Origin: Okeania sp034190295
GTDB lineage: Bacteria; Cyanobacteriota; Cyanobacteriia; Cyanobacteriales; Microcoleaceae
Assembly: GCA_034190295.1 (NCBI GenBank)
Contig: JAXHSW010000014.1
Coordinates: 19,604-83,603, forward strand
Length of the DNA: 64,000 bases
Direction of reading: 5' to 3'
This document shows positions 17,403 to 27,304 of the stretch, piece after piece. Below the pieces are notes generated by a model, which searched no databases, was not told the origin of the DNA, and saw nothing but the letters and a program-made list of their open reading frames with translations. Each line of letters begins with the position of its first letter. Position 1 is the first letter of the stretch. Position numbers and translations under genes: made by a program.

Positions 17403-20400
17403 ATGAGTGTTTTTCGTAATGTATTGGTAGTAGGAGCGATCGGAGTAGTTATTTCAAATGGGGGACAGGGTTATACGGCCCCACCACCTATGCACTCTCA
17501 AAGTAATGCTCCTAAAGATTCAATTTTAGACCCAAAAGAGGTCAAAGAAAAATCTATTGAGGTAACAGAAACTCAAGGAGTCAAGTCAGATACTGATTCT
17601 TTAGAGGATATTACTCAATCGAGACATCAAGGCAGTTTATTAGAAAAGTTAAATTTCAATTCTGATTCTCCTTCATTAGGTACAGAAGTACCATCAATAA
17701 GACACTCAAAAGTCAAGAACGATAAACAATTACTTCAGTCAAAACCTAATCAAGAGGCTATTTCTTCCTTCAAAAAAATTGAAAATATATACAAAAATAC
17801 AGGTAGTTTATTGACGCAATTAAAATCCCATAGAAAGGGAGAAAATATTTCGTCTTCAGCATTACCATTTAAACAAAATTTTAATCGTAGTTTGGCTGCT
17901 AACAAGAATCAAATTTTTAATGTAGACTCGAAAAATTTGGCTGAATTAGAGAAGTCAAATTCTAGTTTATTAGATTTGTTACAGTCAAATTCAGATAATT
18001 ATGAGGTAGGAACGGAAATTAATCCTGGCAACGAAACGGAATTTCAACAGTCAATTACTCTTGCCGATCGAGGTGCTGAAAAAGTTGATGTGGAATCGAA
18101 AAATGTGGCTGAATTAGAGGAATCAAATTCTCGTTTATTAGATTTATTAGAGTCAAAGTCAGATAATTCTCACAGAGCAGCAGAAATTAGTCCGGGTAAT
18201 GAAACTGAATTTCAGCAGTCAATTACTTTGGCGGGTAAAGGTGTTGAAAAAGTTGATGTAGAATCGAAAAATTTTGTTGAATTAGAGAAATCCAATTCTC
18301 GTTTATTAGATTTATTAGAGTCAAAGTCAGATAATTCTCACAGAGCAGCAGAAATTAGTCCGGGTAATGAAACTGAATTTCAGCAGTCAATTACTTTGGC
18401 GGGTAAAGGTGTTGAAAAAGTTGATGTAGAATCGAAAAATTTTGTTGAATTAGAGAAATCCAATTCTAGTTTATTAGATTTATTAGAGTCAAAGTCAGAT
18501 AATTCTCACAGAGCAACAGATTTTAGTCCGGGTAATGAAACTGAATTTCAGCAGTCAATTACTTTGGCTGGTAAAGGTGCTGAAAAAGTTGATGTAGAAT
18601 CGAAAAATTTTGTTGAATTAGAGAAATCCAATTCTAGTTTATTAGATTTATTAGAGTCAAAGTCAGATAATTCTCACAGAGCAACAGATGTTAGTCCGGG
18701 TAATGAAACTGAATTTCAGCAGTCAATTACTTTGGCGGGTAAAGGTGCTGAAAAAGTTGATGTAGAATCGAAAAATTTTGTTGAATTAGAGAAATCCAAT
18801 TCTAGTTTATTAGATTTATTAGAGTCAAAGTCAGATAATTCTCACAGAGCAACAGATTTTAGTCCGGGTAATGAAACTGAATTTCAGCAGTCAATTACTT
18901 TGGCTGGTAAAGGTGCTGAAAAAGTTGATGTGGAATCGAAAAATGTGGCTGAACTAGAGGAGTCAAATTCTCGTTTATTAGATTTATTACAGTCAAATTA
19001 TGGTAATTATCACAGAGCAGCAGATGTTAGTCCTGGCAACGAAACAGAACTTCAACAGTCAATTACTTTGGCGGGTAAAGGTGCTGAAAAAGTTGATGTA
19101 GAATCGAAAAATGTGGCTGAATTAGAGAAATCCAATTCTAGTTTATTAGATTTATTAGAGTCAAAGTCAGATAATTCTCACAGAGCAGCAGAAATTAGTC
19201 CGGGTAATGAAACTGAATTTCAGCAGTCAATTACTTTGGCTGGTAAAGGTGCTGAAAAAGTTGATGTAGAATCGAAAAATTTTGTTGAATTAGAGAAATC
19301 CAATTCTAGTTTATTAGATTTATTAGAGTCAAAGTCTGGTAATTCTGAGGTAGAAACGGAAATTAATCCTGGCAACGAAACGGAATTTCAACAGTCAATT
19401 ACTCTTGCCGATCGAGGTGCTGAAAAAGTTGATGTGGAATCGAAAAATGTGGCTGAATTAGAGGAATCAAATTCTCGTTTATTAGATTTATTACAGTCAA
19501 ATTATGGTAATTCTCACAGAGCAGCAGATGTTAGTCCGGGTAATGAAACTGAATTTCAGCAGTCAATTACTTTGGCTGGTAAAGGTGCTGAAAAAATTGA
19601 TGTAGAATCGAAAAATGTGGCTGAATTAGAAAAATCCAATTCTAGTTTATTAGATTTATTAGAGTCAAAGTCAGATAATTCTCACAGAGCAGCAGATGTT
19701 AGTCCGGGTAATGAAACAGAACTTCAACAGTCAATTACTTTGGCTGGTAAAGGTGGTGAAAAACTTGATGTAAATTCAAAAAATGTGGCTGAACTAGAGA
19801 AATCCAATTCTAATTTATTAGATTTATTACAGTCAAAACCAAAAGTAGAAAATCCTAAAATAGAAACAGCAAAATTTCAGACAAATTTACAACCGAACCA
19901 AGAAAACCAAACAAATAATCCCAAAACAACATCGGAAATAAATTCAATTCCAGGAAATTCTAACCGAATAATGACAAGTATAAATCGAGCACCAATAATG
20001 GAGACAATCAATGATTTAGCACAGACTGAAACCCAAGCATTAGGCTTAACTAACCCCTTAAGATTACCCAGTATAAATAACCGAAATTCAGCCACAACAA
20101 TTCATAACAAACCTACCTTTGGCAACACTTCAACACAGAAAAAATCCGCCCAGATAACCACAAGTCTAAATCAAACTTCAAACAACAATACCGTCCCTAA
20201 TTTAGCCAGAGTAGAAAATCAAAAACCTTCATCAAGAAATGGTGGCTCGATCATTGTTCAACAAACAACAGAAAACTTTCCTCCACCAGTACCAGACGGA
20301 ACCTTGCAAACAAATCCTCCCCCTCAAATTCAACCAAAACCTAACCCATTAAACTTTCCAATTACCCCCGATGAAGTACAGATAGAAGAAACCATACCAA

Positions 20401-21704
20401 TTACTTTAGAACAAGCAATTGACTTAGCCCGACGCAATAATTCAGAAATAGAAATTGCTCAATTAGAAGTCGAAAGAAGCAGAGCAACTATGCGAGAAGC
20501 TCAAGCTGCTCTGTGGCCCAGCCTAACTTTTGACTCAACCCTACAACGTACAGAAAGTGCCTCTGGCGATCTGCAGGCCAAAGCCCAACAACGATTAGCA
20601 GAAAGTAGTGGCTCAGAGTTTATAGACACAGATATTCAAAATTTCCCCACCACAACTTTTGTCAATGAATTTCGATTTGACTATGACTTTGGCCTTGGTA
20701 AAGCTCGTTCTGCTAGAATTGGAATTGCTAGAGAGCAAATGCACCTCCGAGAATTAGAGTTAGAAAGAGTTTCGGAACAATTGCGCTTTGATGTATCCGA
20801 CGAATACTATGATTTACAAGAATCAGATGGACGAGTCAGAATTGGGGAAGCTGCTGTGGCTAATGCTAGAAAAAGTTTAGAAGATGCAGAAGCTTTAGAA
20901 AGAGCTGGAGTCGGAACTAGGTTTGATGTACTACAAGCTCAAGTAACATTATCAAACGAACAACAAAATCTCACAAACTCACTGCGAGACCAGCGTACTG
21001 CTCAACGTCGCTTAGTGGAAAGATTAAATGTAAGTCAGTTAATCAATTTAACGGCTGCTGACCCAATTGAGCCAGCGGGGTCTTGGCCTCTATCTTTAGA
21101 TGAAACAATTGTGTCTGCTTTTCAAAACCGAGCTGAGTTAGAACAGCAGTTGGTCCAAAGAGACTTAAGTGATGAGCAGCGAAAATTAGCTCTCTCAGCA
21201 GTCAGACCAAGTTTAAACTTCTTTGCTACTTACAATGTTTTGGCATTAACTACTGATAACTTAAGTCCTTTTGCAGCTAGGGGTTGGGCTGATGGAACCA
21301 CAGTAGGATTCAGCTTTAGATGGAATTTCTTTGATGGTGGTGCAGCTAGGGCGGCGGCTAGACAGAGTATTCTAGATCAAGATATTGCAGAAAATCGGTT
21401 TGAGCAAGTCAGAAATCAGGTTCGTCGTGAAGTTGAACAAGCCTTTTTTGGTTTGGAAGCTAGTTTTGAGAATATTTCTACAGCAGAATTGGGCGTGGAA
21501 CAAGCCAGAGAAGCTTTACGTTTGGCGCGATTAAGATTTCAAGCAGGTGTGGGAACTCAGTTAGAAGTAATTGATGCTGAGACAGACTTGACCAGAGCAG
21601 AGAATAATTTGTTAACTGCAATTATTGACTATAACCGTTCTTTGTCGGAACTACAGCGAGCTGTTAGTAATCTTCCTGGTGGAGATTTGTCGGATACTCC
21701 TTAG
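17403..21704 (+). CDS. TolC-like outer-membrane efflux protein with giant repeat extension
   Basis: The protein has 1433 residues, two to three times the usual length. It begins with a short basic/hydrophobic segment compatible with export (NVLVVGAIGVVIS). Residues ~174-815 are about 11.5 copies of a 56-residue unit (168 bp) containing AELEKSNSSLLDLLESKSDN, a basic HRAA/HRAT spot, SPGNETEFQQSITLAGKGAE and KVDVESKN. The LLDLL motif occurs 12 times at an exact 168-bp spacing. A Pro/Asn/Gln-rich linker follows to ~995. Residues ~1000-1427 carry two outer-membrane efflux (OEP) repeats: ITLEQAIDLARRNNSEIEIA, long coiled coils, ERAGVGTRFDVLQAQVTLS and RFQAGVGTQLEVIDAETDLT. It should form the outer-membrane channel of a tripartite exporter. 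The HlyD-type gene 5.9 kb downstream is a candidate partner. Confidence 0.9.
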   Translation: MSVFRNVLVVGAIGVVISNGGQGYTAPPPMHSQSNAPKDSILDPKEVKEKSIEVTETQGVKSDTDSLEDITQSRHQGSLLEKLNFNSDSPSLGTEVPSIRHSKVKNDKQLLQSKPNQEAISSFKKIENIYKNTGSLLTQLKSHRKGENISSSALPFKQNFNRSLAANKNQIFNVDSKNLAELEKSNSSLLDLLQSNSDNYEVGTEINPGNETEFQQSITLADRGAEKVDVESKNVAELEESNSRLLDLLESKSDNSHRAAEISPGNETEFQQSITLAGKGVEKVDVESKNFVELEKSNSRLLDLLESKSDNSHRAAEISPGNETEFQQSITLAGKGVEKVDVESKNFVELEKSNSSLLDLLESKSDNSHRATDFSPGNETEFQQSITLAGKGAEKVDVESKNFVELEKSNSSLLDLLESKSDNSHRATDVSPGNETEFQQSITLAGKGAEKVDVESKNFVELEKSNSSLLDLLESKSDNSHRATDFSPGNETEFQQSITLAGKGAEKVDVESKNVAELEESNSRLLDLLQSNYGNYHRAADVSPGNETELQQSITLAGKGAEKVDVESKNVAELEKSNSSLLDLLESKSDNSHRAAEISPGNETEFQQSITLAGKGAEKVDVESKNFVELEKSNSSLLDLLESKSGNSEVETEINPGNETEFQQSITLADRGAEKVDVESKNVAELEESNSRLLDLLQSNYGNSHRAADVSPGNETEFQQSITLAGKGAEKIDVESKNVAELEKSNSSLLDLLESKSDNSHRAADVSPGNETELQQSITLAGKGGEKLDVNSKNVAELEKSNSNLLDLLQSKPKVENPKIETAKFQTNLQPNQENQTNNPKTTSEINSIPGNSNRIMTSINRAPIMETINDLAQTETQALGLTNPLRLPSINNRNSATTIHNKPTFGNTSTQKKSAQITTSLNQTSNNNTVPNLARVENQKPSSRNGGSIIVQQTTENFPPPVPDGTLQTNPPPQIQPKPNPLNFPITPDEVQIEETIPITLEQAIDLARRNNSEIEIAQLEVERSRATMREAQAALWPSLTFDSTLQRTESASGDLQAKAQQRLAESSGSEFIDTDIQNFPTTTFVNEFRFDYDFGLGKARSARIGIAREQMHLRELELERVSEQLRFDVSDEYYDLQESDGRVRIGEAAVANARKSLEDAEALERAGVGTRFDVLQAQVTLSNEQQNLTNSLRDQRTAQRRLVERLNVSQLINLTAADPIEPAGSWPLSLDETIVSAFQNRAELEQQLVQRDLSDEQRKLALSAVRPSLNFFATYNVLALTTDNLSPFAARGWADGTTVGFSFRWNFFDGGAARAAARQSILDQDIAENRFEQVRNQVRREVEQAFFGLEASFENISTAELGVEQAREALRLARLRFQAGVGTQLEVIDAETDLTRAENNLLTAIIDYNRSLSELQRAVSNLPGGDLSDTP
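17922..19846 (+). repeat. 168-bp in-frame coding tandem repeat, about 11.5 copies
   Basis: The copies differ by small combinations of variants (SSLL/SRLL, ESKSDNS/QSNYGNY, AAEI/ATDF/AADV, FVEL/VAEL). Variant pairs recur along the array, which suggests unequal exchange or gene conversion rather than independent drift. Confidence 0.92.
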
Positions 21705-21908
21705 AATAAGTCAAAAGTCAAAAGTCAAAAGTCAAAAGTTAAGAGTTAGGAAATTCAGAAATAGAATAGGGGAAAAGGTAGAAAAATGCTCCCTCACTGC
21801 CCTACTGCCCTAATCTTTACAGATATAGCAGCAGAACAAGTTAAACTTCTCAACATTAGTTAACATTTTTTTAGAATTACCAATCTCAATATAAGTTAAT
21901 AATTCATA

Positions 21909-22214
21909 ATGGCCAACATCAAATTTGAACAAGAAAACCAGGAAATAATTGCTGCTGATGGAGCAAATTTAAGAATCAAAGCTCTAGAAAACCGCATTGA
22001 CCTATACACCTTTACAGGCAAAATGATGAATTGCGGAGGCTATGGACAGTGTGGTACCTGTATCGTAGAGGTAGTTGAAGGTCTCGAAAATCTTTCACCC
22101 CGTACTGAAGTAGAAGAAAAAAAGTTAAAGAAGAGGCCCCCTTCTTATAGATTAGCCTGTCAGACCATGGTTAACGGTCCTGTGACTATCAAAACAAAAC
22201 CAAAACGCAAATAG
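21909..22214 (+). CDS. 2Fe-2S ferredoxin
   Basis: The 101-residue protein is of the plant-type ferredoxin fold. The four cluster ligands are Cys42, Cys48 and Cys51 (in CGGYGQCGTCIVEV) and Cys84 (RLACQ). It differs from photosynthetic PetF by a lysine-rich segment EEKKLKKRPPSYRLACQ and a basic C-terminal tail KTKPKRK. It resembles the cyanobacterial low-abundance ferredoxins rather than the main electron carrier. Its partner enzyme is not known. It ends 53 bases before psbM on the same strand, and the two may be co-transcribed; the terminator after psbM supports that. Confidence 0.9.
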   Translation: MANIKFEQENQEIIAADGANLRIKALENRIDLYTFTGKMMNCGGYGQCGTCIVEVVEGLENLSPRTEVEEKKLKKRPPSYRLACQTMVNGPVTIKTKPKRK

Positions 22215-22267
22215 CAAATAATGGTATTCTTAACCTTGTGGTTTTTTCAATTCCAGGTGGGTTAATC

Positions 22268-22372
22268 ATGGCAGTTAATGATTTAGGCTTTGTGGCAACC
22301 ATTTTGTTCATATTTGTGCCAGCCGTTTTCTTAATCATTTTGTATATTCAAACTGGCAACAACGAAAGCTAA
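22268..22372 (+). CDS. psbM: Photosystem II protein M
   Basis: The 34-residue frame begins MAVNDLGFVATILFIFVPAV and continues FLIILYIQT before a short polar tail. It matches PsbM (typically MQVNDLGFVASILFV... with an IQT end), a single-span photosystem II subunit at the dimer interface. A purine-rich AGGTGGG lies six bases before the ATG. It follows the ferredoxin gene and is followed by a likely terminator. Confidence 0.95.
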   Translation: MAVNDLGFVATILFIFVPAVFLIILYIQTGNNES

Positions 22373-22392
22373 ATTAGCAGTTTACAAACTCA

Positions 22393-22440
22393 GAGTAGGA
22401 GCATAATTTAAAAAATTGTCCTCCTACTTTGCTGTTTTTG
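22393..22440 (+). terminator. Likely terminator after psbM
   Basis: AGTAGGAG and CTCCTACT form a perfect eight-base stem around an AT-rich loop, followed by TTGCTGTTTTTG. The long loop makes it weaker than a canonical terminator. Confidence 0.6.
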
Positions 22441-22613
22441 TCTAACTATTGCTCTACCGATTAAATCTAAAAGGACTGACAGATAAAGGATTCAGCCTTT
22501 AAAGGAGTGAAAAAAGTGCCTGGTATCACGTTGAAAACACTCAAAAACTTACCATAAAAGGCAGGGGGGGATAGCAGAAAAATCAAGGAACAAATATATC
22601 CGACTATCTCCTA

Positions 22614-22704
22614 CAGGACTTACGCACGGACACTAAATTCAGTGAGTAGGAATGCAATTTACCCCTACATATGGCGTTTTCAACGTAAATTTGCGTAAGT
22701 CCTG
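22614..22704. repeat. Family C palindromic repeat (copy 2)
   Basis: It begins CAGGACTTACGCACGG and ends TTTGCGTAAGTCCTG, giving terminal inverted repeats of about 12 bases. The centre differs from the copy at 2325-2417. It lies in a 439-bp spacer that also holds an ACTCCCCC tandem at 22734-22784 and nothing else recognisable. Confidence 0.75.
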
Positions 22705-22811
22705 TCCTGATTAATTCCTCGTTTCTCCTAACTACTCCCCCACTCCCCCACTCCCCCACTCCCCCACTCCCCCGCTCCCCTACTCCTGAAAAAGACTTTT
22801 GAGCGCAGACC

Positions 22812-23666
22812 CTAACTAGCACTCTGGCGAGCTAACAATACAGGACAATTGGCATAAACCCGCACATAGTCCGAGAGAGAATTTCCTAATAGTTTATCAA
22901 GGTCCACAAGATTCTTAGCACTAGATGGACGGCGGTCTGGCGAACCCAAGATTAATAAGTCCACATTCAAATCCTGGGAAATTTTACAAATTTCTGGACC
23001 AGGTTTACCACTAGCAGCAACACAGCGATATTGAATACCCATTTTTTTTGCTTCTGCTGCAGCTTCAGCTACAACAGGGTCTTTTTCTGCATCGGTAGTG
23101 TAATCTTGCATAGATTTTCCACTAGGATCTTTCTTAACATGACTCAAAATTAATTGTCCCCCAGGAATTTGATTCACTAATGAAATAGCCAACTTTAGAG
23201 AACTTTTTCCTCCTTCTGATGAATCTAGAGCTACCATCACCCGTCTGATTTTTTTAACATAGATATCATCTTTCACCAGTAGCATTGGACGGGAAGTTAA
23301 CTGGAAAACATATTGACTAACAGAATTTTCCAAAATAGCTTGCAGTCTGCCTAATCCCCGCGAACCCATAATAATTAGGTCAGATTGTTCTTCATCAGCT
23401 ACTTGACAAACAATATCTTTAGGGTCTCCTTGTTTAAGTCGAGGATTAACTTTTTTTGGATCTACTTTTAAAGATTGGACAGCCTCTGCTAGAATTTTTC
23501 CACCTTCTTCTAACTTAGCAGACATACCTTCTGCACTAGCTTGAGGGGGGACAACGTGCAAGACAGTCACAGATGCTACTTGGAAGTAGGGGATATCTAT
23601 CAACATATTGAGCATCTGCTCGCATAGTCCCCGACCAGCAACAGCTAGCAAAATTTTGTTTATCAT
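22812..23666 (-). CDS. Tandem-domain universal stress protein
   Basis: The 284-residue protein consists of two UspA domains. Domain 1 (1-~140) starts KILLAVAGRG and ends with GSRGLGRLQAILENSVSQYV; domain 2 (~145-284) starts VMVALDSSEGGKSSLKLA and contains LLILGSPDRR followed by LLGNSLSDYVRVYANCPVLL. The Gly-rich G-x2-G-x9-G type nucleotide motif is good in domain 1; domain 2 has a longer irregular insertion (PDRRPSSAKNLVDLDK), so only one domain may bind ATP. These proteins are soluble stress-response proteins. The gene is divergent from the thioesterase gene. Confidence 0.88.
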   Translation of the reverse strand: MINKILLAVAGRGLCEQMLNMLIDIPYFQVASVTVLHVVPPQASAEGMSAKLEEGGKILAEAVQSLKVDPKKVNPRLKQGDPKDIVCQVADEEQSDLIIMGSRGLGRLQAILENSVSQYVFQLTSRPMLLVKDDIYVKKIRRVMVALDSSEGGKSSLKLAISLVNQIPGGQLILSHVKKDPSGKSMQDYTTDAEKDPVVAEAAAEAKKMGIQYRCVAASGKPGPEICKISQDLNVDLLILGSPDRRPSSAKNLVDLDKLLGNSLSDYVRVYANCPVLLARQSAS

Positions 23667-23770
23667 TTTTTAATTGAGTGAATCAGCGAATAATAACGTT
23701 TAAAAATAGCATAAACCTCCCGCACCCATGATAACTTTGAGAAATGTAGCGTTTTAGCAAATTTTGTAAA

Positions 23771-24253
23771 GTGGCCTCATCAGAACAATCTCAATCTCAG
23801 TTACCCACAAGTGCGATTCAAAATCAATCCACTCATAAATCAGATGCTTGGTTTGAATATATAGTCCGAGTTCATCCTCACCACACTGATTATGCTGGTG
23901 TTGTTTGGCATGGGACTTATATTTCCTGGATGGAGGAAGCACGAGTAGAAAGTTTGCGTTCTATTGGTATTGAGTATGCGGAGTTGGTTAACCTTGGTTG
24001 CGATTTACCAGTAGTAGAACTTTCAGTACGTTATCACAAAGCGGTAAAGTTGGGGATGGTAGTTGCAGTCAGGACTCGCATGACAAATACTGAAGGAGTA
24101 AAACTAGACTGGGATTACCAAATTCAATCTTTGGATGGTACAGAATTATATGTTACAGCCAATGTAACGTTAGTGACTGTTGACCGAGAAAAAGGGAAAA
24201 TTATGCGCCGTTTACCTCCAGCAGTAGAAGCAGCTTTAACTAAGCTTTATTAA
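23771..24253 (+). CDS. Acyl-CoA thioesterase, 4HBT/YbgC-like hotdog fold
   Basis: The 160-residue protein carries the 4-hydroxybenzoyl-CoA thioesterase signature: VRVHPHHTDYAGVVWHGTYI with the catalytic Asp, then SWMEEARVESLRSIGI, and the strand VVELSVRYHKAVKLGMVVAV. The start is the GTG at 23771; the first ~25 residues are Ser/Gln-rich and not conserved-looking, so translation may begin later. The family hydrolyses acyl- or aryl-CoA or ACP esters. The sequence is not close to what I recall of the DHNA-CoA thioesterase of cyanobacterial phylloquinone synthesis, so the substrate is open. Confidence 0.85.
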   Translation: MASSEQSQSQLPTSAIQNQSTHKSDAWFEYIVRVHPHHTDYAGVVWHGTYISWMEEARVESLRSIGIEYAELVNLGCDLPVVELSVRYHKAVKLGMVVAVRTRMTNTEGVKLDWDYQIQSLDGTELYVTANVTLVTVDREKGKIMRRLPPAVEAALTKLY

Positions 24254-24415
24254 TAGTTGAGATTTCTTTTTTATGATTATTATTGAGGAAGTAATAGACA
24301 GATAAAAACTGCTATTCCCTATTTCCAGAATTACTACTCCTTACTCTCTACTCTCTAAAAATCAAGAAAGAATTTTGTACCTCACGCTTCTCTATCAAAA
24401 TATACTGAAGAATAA

Positions 24416-25563
24416 ATGAAAAATTTTGAGATTTTACCCAAAATTCAAAGATTTAAAATTCGACTAGATGACTGGCTTTTAGCAAAAGAAATTATCAAAG
24501 GTCAAGGTAATTATCAAAATTTTATTGTTCTCACTCGTGCCAGAACCGGTTCAAATTTTTTAATGAGCTTATTGCAGTCTCATCCTAGAATTCGTGCATT
24601 TGAATAAATTTTTACAGAACAAAAAAGAAAAATTAATTGGGGTTATGCAAAGTATCCTCGGTCTTCTAAAGGTAAGCATTTCCTCCGGAATGCTGCGCAA
24701 ACAGCCGTCAGATATTAGCTATCAGCTATTAATTTTGGAGAAGGTAAAAGTAACCTTTGAAATTGAGAAAGAATAAAAAATTACTAGCAAAGTCCCCTTT
24801 TTAAACCTGAGAAGTAATTATTCATTACTCATTGCTGATAGCTGAATACTTACTTCTAAAGTTATGAAAATGAGGGAAGAACAGCCAATAAAATTCATAG
24901 ATGAAGTTGTATTTCATAAATTTCCTCCCTCTGTCTCAACTGTAGGTTTTAAATTATTTTATAACCAGGCTCAATCGTCAGAACAACAACAGATATGGCA
25001 ATATTTAAAGAGAGATAAAGAAATAAAAATTGTTCATTTGAAAAGAGATAATTTACCGAAAATTGTGGTTTAAAGCCTCCCCTTTTAAGGGGATAATCAA
25101 GAAAAATTTTTATGATTAGTCAATCCTCTTCTTTTCAAGGAGAGGTAATTATTAATTATTAATTATTAATTATTAATTGTTGAAGATATGCTTATCCTCT
25201 TATCTGGCGAGAACTACCAATTAATGGATTTTGAAGAATGAAAAGTATCGACATAATTCTCTGGCAGTTCAACTAGATTATGATGATTGTCTGAAACTTT
25301 TTGCAGAAACTAAAAAATGGCAAGAGGAGTATGATAGCTTTTTTAACGAACATCAAAAAATTGAAGTGATTTATGAAAATTTAGTACAAAAAACTCTGCA
25401 AGAAACTAAGCAAATACAGCAATTTTTGGGAGTTAAACTACAAAGATTATATTCATTAACGCTCAAGCAAAATAAAGGTACATTGCCTGAAATAATTTCT
25501 AACTACTATGAGCTAAAAGAAAAGTTTGAAGGTTCTCCTTGTAGCAAGTTTTTTACTGAATAA
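24416..25563 (+). pseudogene. Sulfotransferase (Stf0-like), broken in three pieces by repeats
   Basis: Piece 1 (24416-24604) has the PAPS-binding start NFIVLTRARTGSNFLMSLL and SHPRIRAFE, then a TAA after which the same frame continues IFTEQKRKINWGYAKYPRSS. A repeat-like insertion follows (about 24672-24855). Piece 2 (24864-~25060) reads PIKFIDEVVFHKFPPSVST, VGFKLFYNQAQ and IVHLKRDNL. Inverted element A (25063-25186) comes next. Piece 3 (25231-25563) reads LAVQLDYDDCLKLFAETKKW and IEVIYENLV, and ends GSPCSKFF. The pieces are collinear with a single ~300-residue sulfotransferase. All pieces still look protein-like, so inactivation is fairly recent. The original substrate is unknown. Confidence 0.82.
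25063..25186 (-). repeat. Element A copy inside the sulfotransferase pseudogene
   Basis: It runs TTACCGAAAATTGTGGTTTA, AAGCCTCCCCTTTTAAGGGG, GATTAGTCAATCC, TTTTCAAGGAGAGGTAATTA, then five TTAATTA units ending GTTGAA. Host coding sense lies on both sides. Confidence 0.85.
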
Positions 25564-26280
25564 CTGAAGTTTTTTTTATAAATAGTTAAGCGATCGCCAT
25601 CGTCACATTATTTCCTATGGAAAATCTCCTAATCTAAATGGCGTTGCTAAACTAAGGGATGAATTTTGGCAGAAAAGGTAATTATCAATTATCCATTATC
25701 CATTATCCATTATTGAATTCCTCTTTCTCTAAAACTATAATTCCAATTCGTTTTTCCCTTTTTTTCAATATTTACCTCTTCTTAATTTCGGCGTTGCTGA
25801 GTGGTAATGATTTTTAGATTAAGTATCAACCCAAAATATAAGTTTTTTCTCGGTTGAATAAAAAGTCATGCGTACGGGCGAGTAGAACCCAATGATTACA
25901 TACTATCACGATTTTTTTGGCGATGCAAGAGGAAATACCTTGCCGTTTTTTGGAGCTTCACAGGATGCATATTAATCATCCGTGTATCCGTGACCAAATC
26001 CAAGTCTTGCTGATGGGGTCATTTCAGTTATCAGTTATCAGTTATCAGTTATCAGTACCTGTTTGCGCAGCATGACAAAGGTCAAGTAAAGTGAATTGAA
26101 ATATTGAACTTGTTTTTTTCATCCCCTTGTAGAGCGGTAGCTCGCGGCGAAGCCAAGGGGAGGCTTCAGACCTTATTTTTTGGTGAAAATTTTTCTTGTC
26201 ACCACTTCTTTCTTTAAGTGCTTCACAGGATGATAATTTTTCTGGTGCTTTGATGGTGTGAGTATCCCTTCTATTATGTA

Positions 26281-27060
26281 TTCAGTGGGGAAATGCTGTT
26301 TTGGCGTTGAATAAAAAGTCATGCGTAGGGGCGAGCGACACCCAATGTTAATAGTCTATCACGATTTTTTTGGCGATGCAAGAGGATAATCCTTGCCGTT
26401 TTTTTGAGCTTCACAGAATGATAATTTGATTGAAAAGTGAATAATCGCGATCGCGGAGCAAGTGCGGTAGCTACATCCCTTCTACATTAGTAAATAATAT
26501 TGATACTGTTGATGGGGTGAAAATTTTTCTTGTCACCACTAATTTAAGTGCTTCACAGGATGATAATTTTCCTGGTGCTTTGATGGTGTGAGTATCCCTT
26601 CTATTATGTATTCAGTGGGGAAATGCTGTTTTGGCGTTGAATAAAAAGTCATGCGTAGGGGCGAGCGACACCCAATGTTAATAGTCTATCACGATTTTTT
26701 TGGCGATGCAAGAGGATAATCCTTGCCGTTTTTTTGAGCTTCACAGAATGATAATTTGATTGAAAAGTGAATAATCGCGATCGCGGAGCAAGTGCGGTAG
26801 CTACATCCCTTCTACATTAGTAAATAATATTGATACTGTTGATGGGGTGAAAATTTTTCTTGTCACCACTAATTTAAGTGCTTCACAGGATGATAATTTT
26901 CCTGGTGCTTTGATGGTGTGAGTATCCCTTCTATTATGTATTCAGTGGGGAAATGCTGTTTTGGCGTTGAATAAAAAGTCATGCGTAGGGGCGAGCGACA
27001 CCCAATGTTAATAGTCTATCACGATTTTTTTGGCGATGCAAGAGGAAATACCTTGCCGTT
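26281..27060 (+). repeat. 330-bp tandem repeat, about 2.3 copies
   Basis: TTCAGTGGGGAAATGCTGTT occurs at 26281, 26611 and 26941, an exact 330-bp period. Each unit contains GCGATCGCGG and GTGAAAATTTTTCTTGTCACC. The copies are nearly identical. Confidence 0.92.
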
Positions 27061-27077
27061 TTTTGGAGCTTCACAGG

Positions 27078-27304
27078 ATGCAGATTAATCATCCGTGTAT
27101 CCGTGACCAAATTCCTGTCTAGCAACAACTTCACAGAATGCAGATTAATCATCCGTGTATCCGTGACCAAATTCCTGTCTAGCAACAACTTCACAGAATG
27201 CAGATTAATCATCCGTGTATCCGTGACCAAATTCCTGTCTAGCAACAACTTCACAGAATGCAGATTAATCATCCGTGTATCCGTGACCAAATCCCTGTCT
27301 AGCA
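27078..27304 (+). repeat. 60-bp tandem repeat, about 3.8 copies
   Basis: The unit holds CAGATTAATCATCCGTGTAT, CCGTGACCAAATTCCTGTCT and AGCAACAACTTCACAGAATG. Because 60 is divisible by 3, open frames with 20-residue repeats appear on both strands; these are not considered genes. Confidence 0.92.

Noticed and set aside
17922..19846. Possible CRISPR or non-coding satellite
   Set aside because: The 168-bp period is in frame with a long open reading frame ending in a clear TolC domain, so it is a coding repeat.
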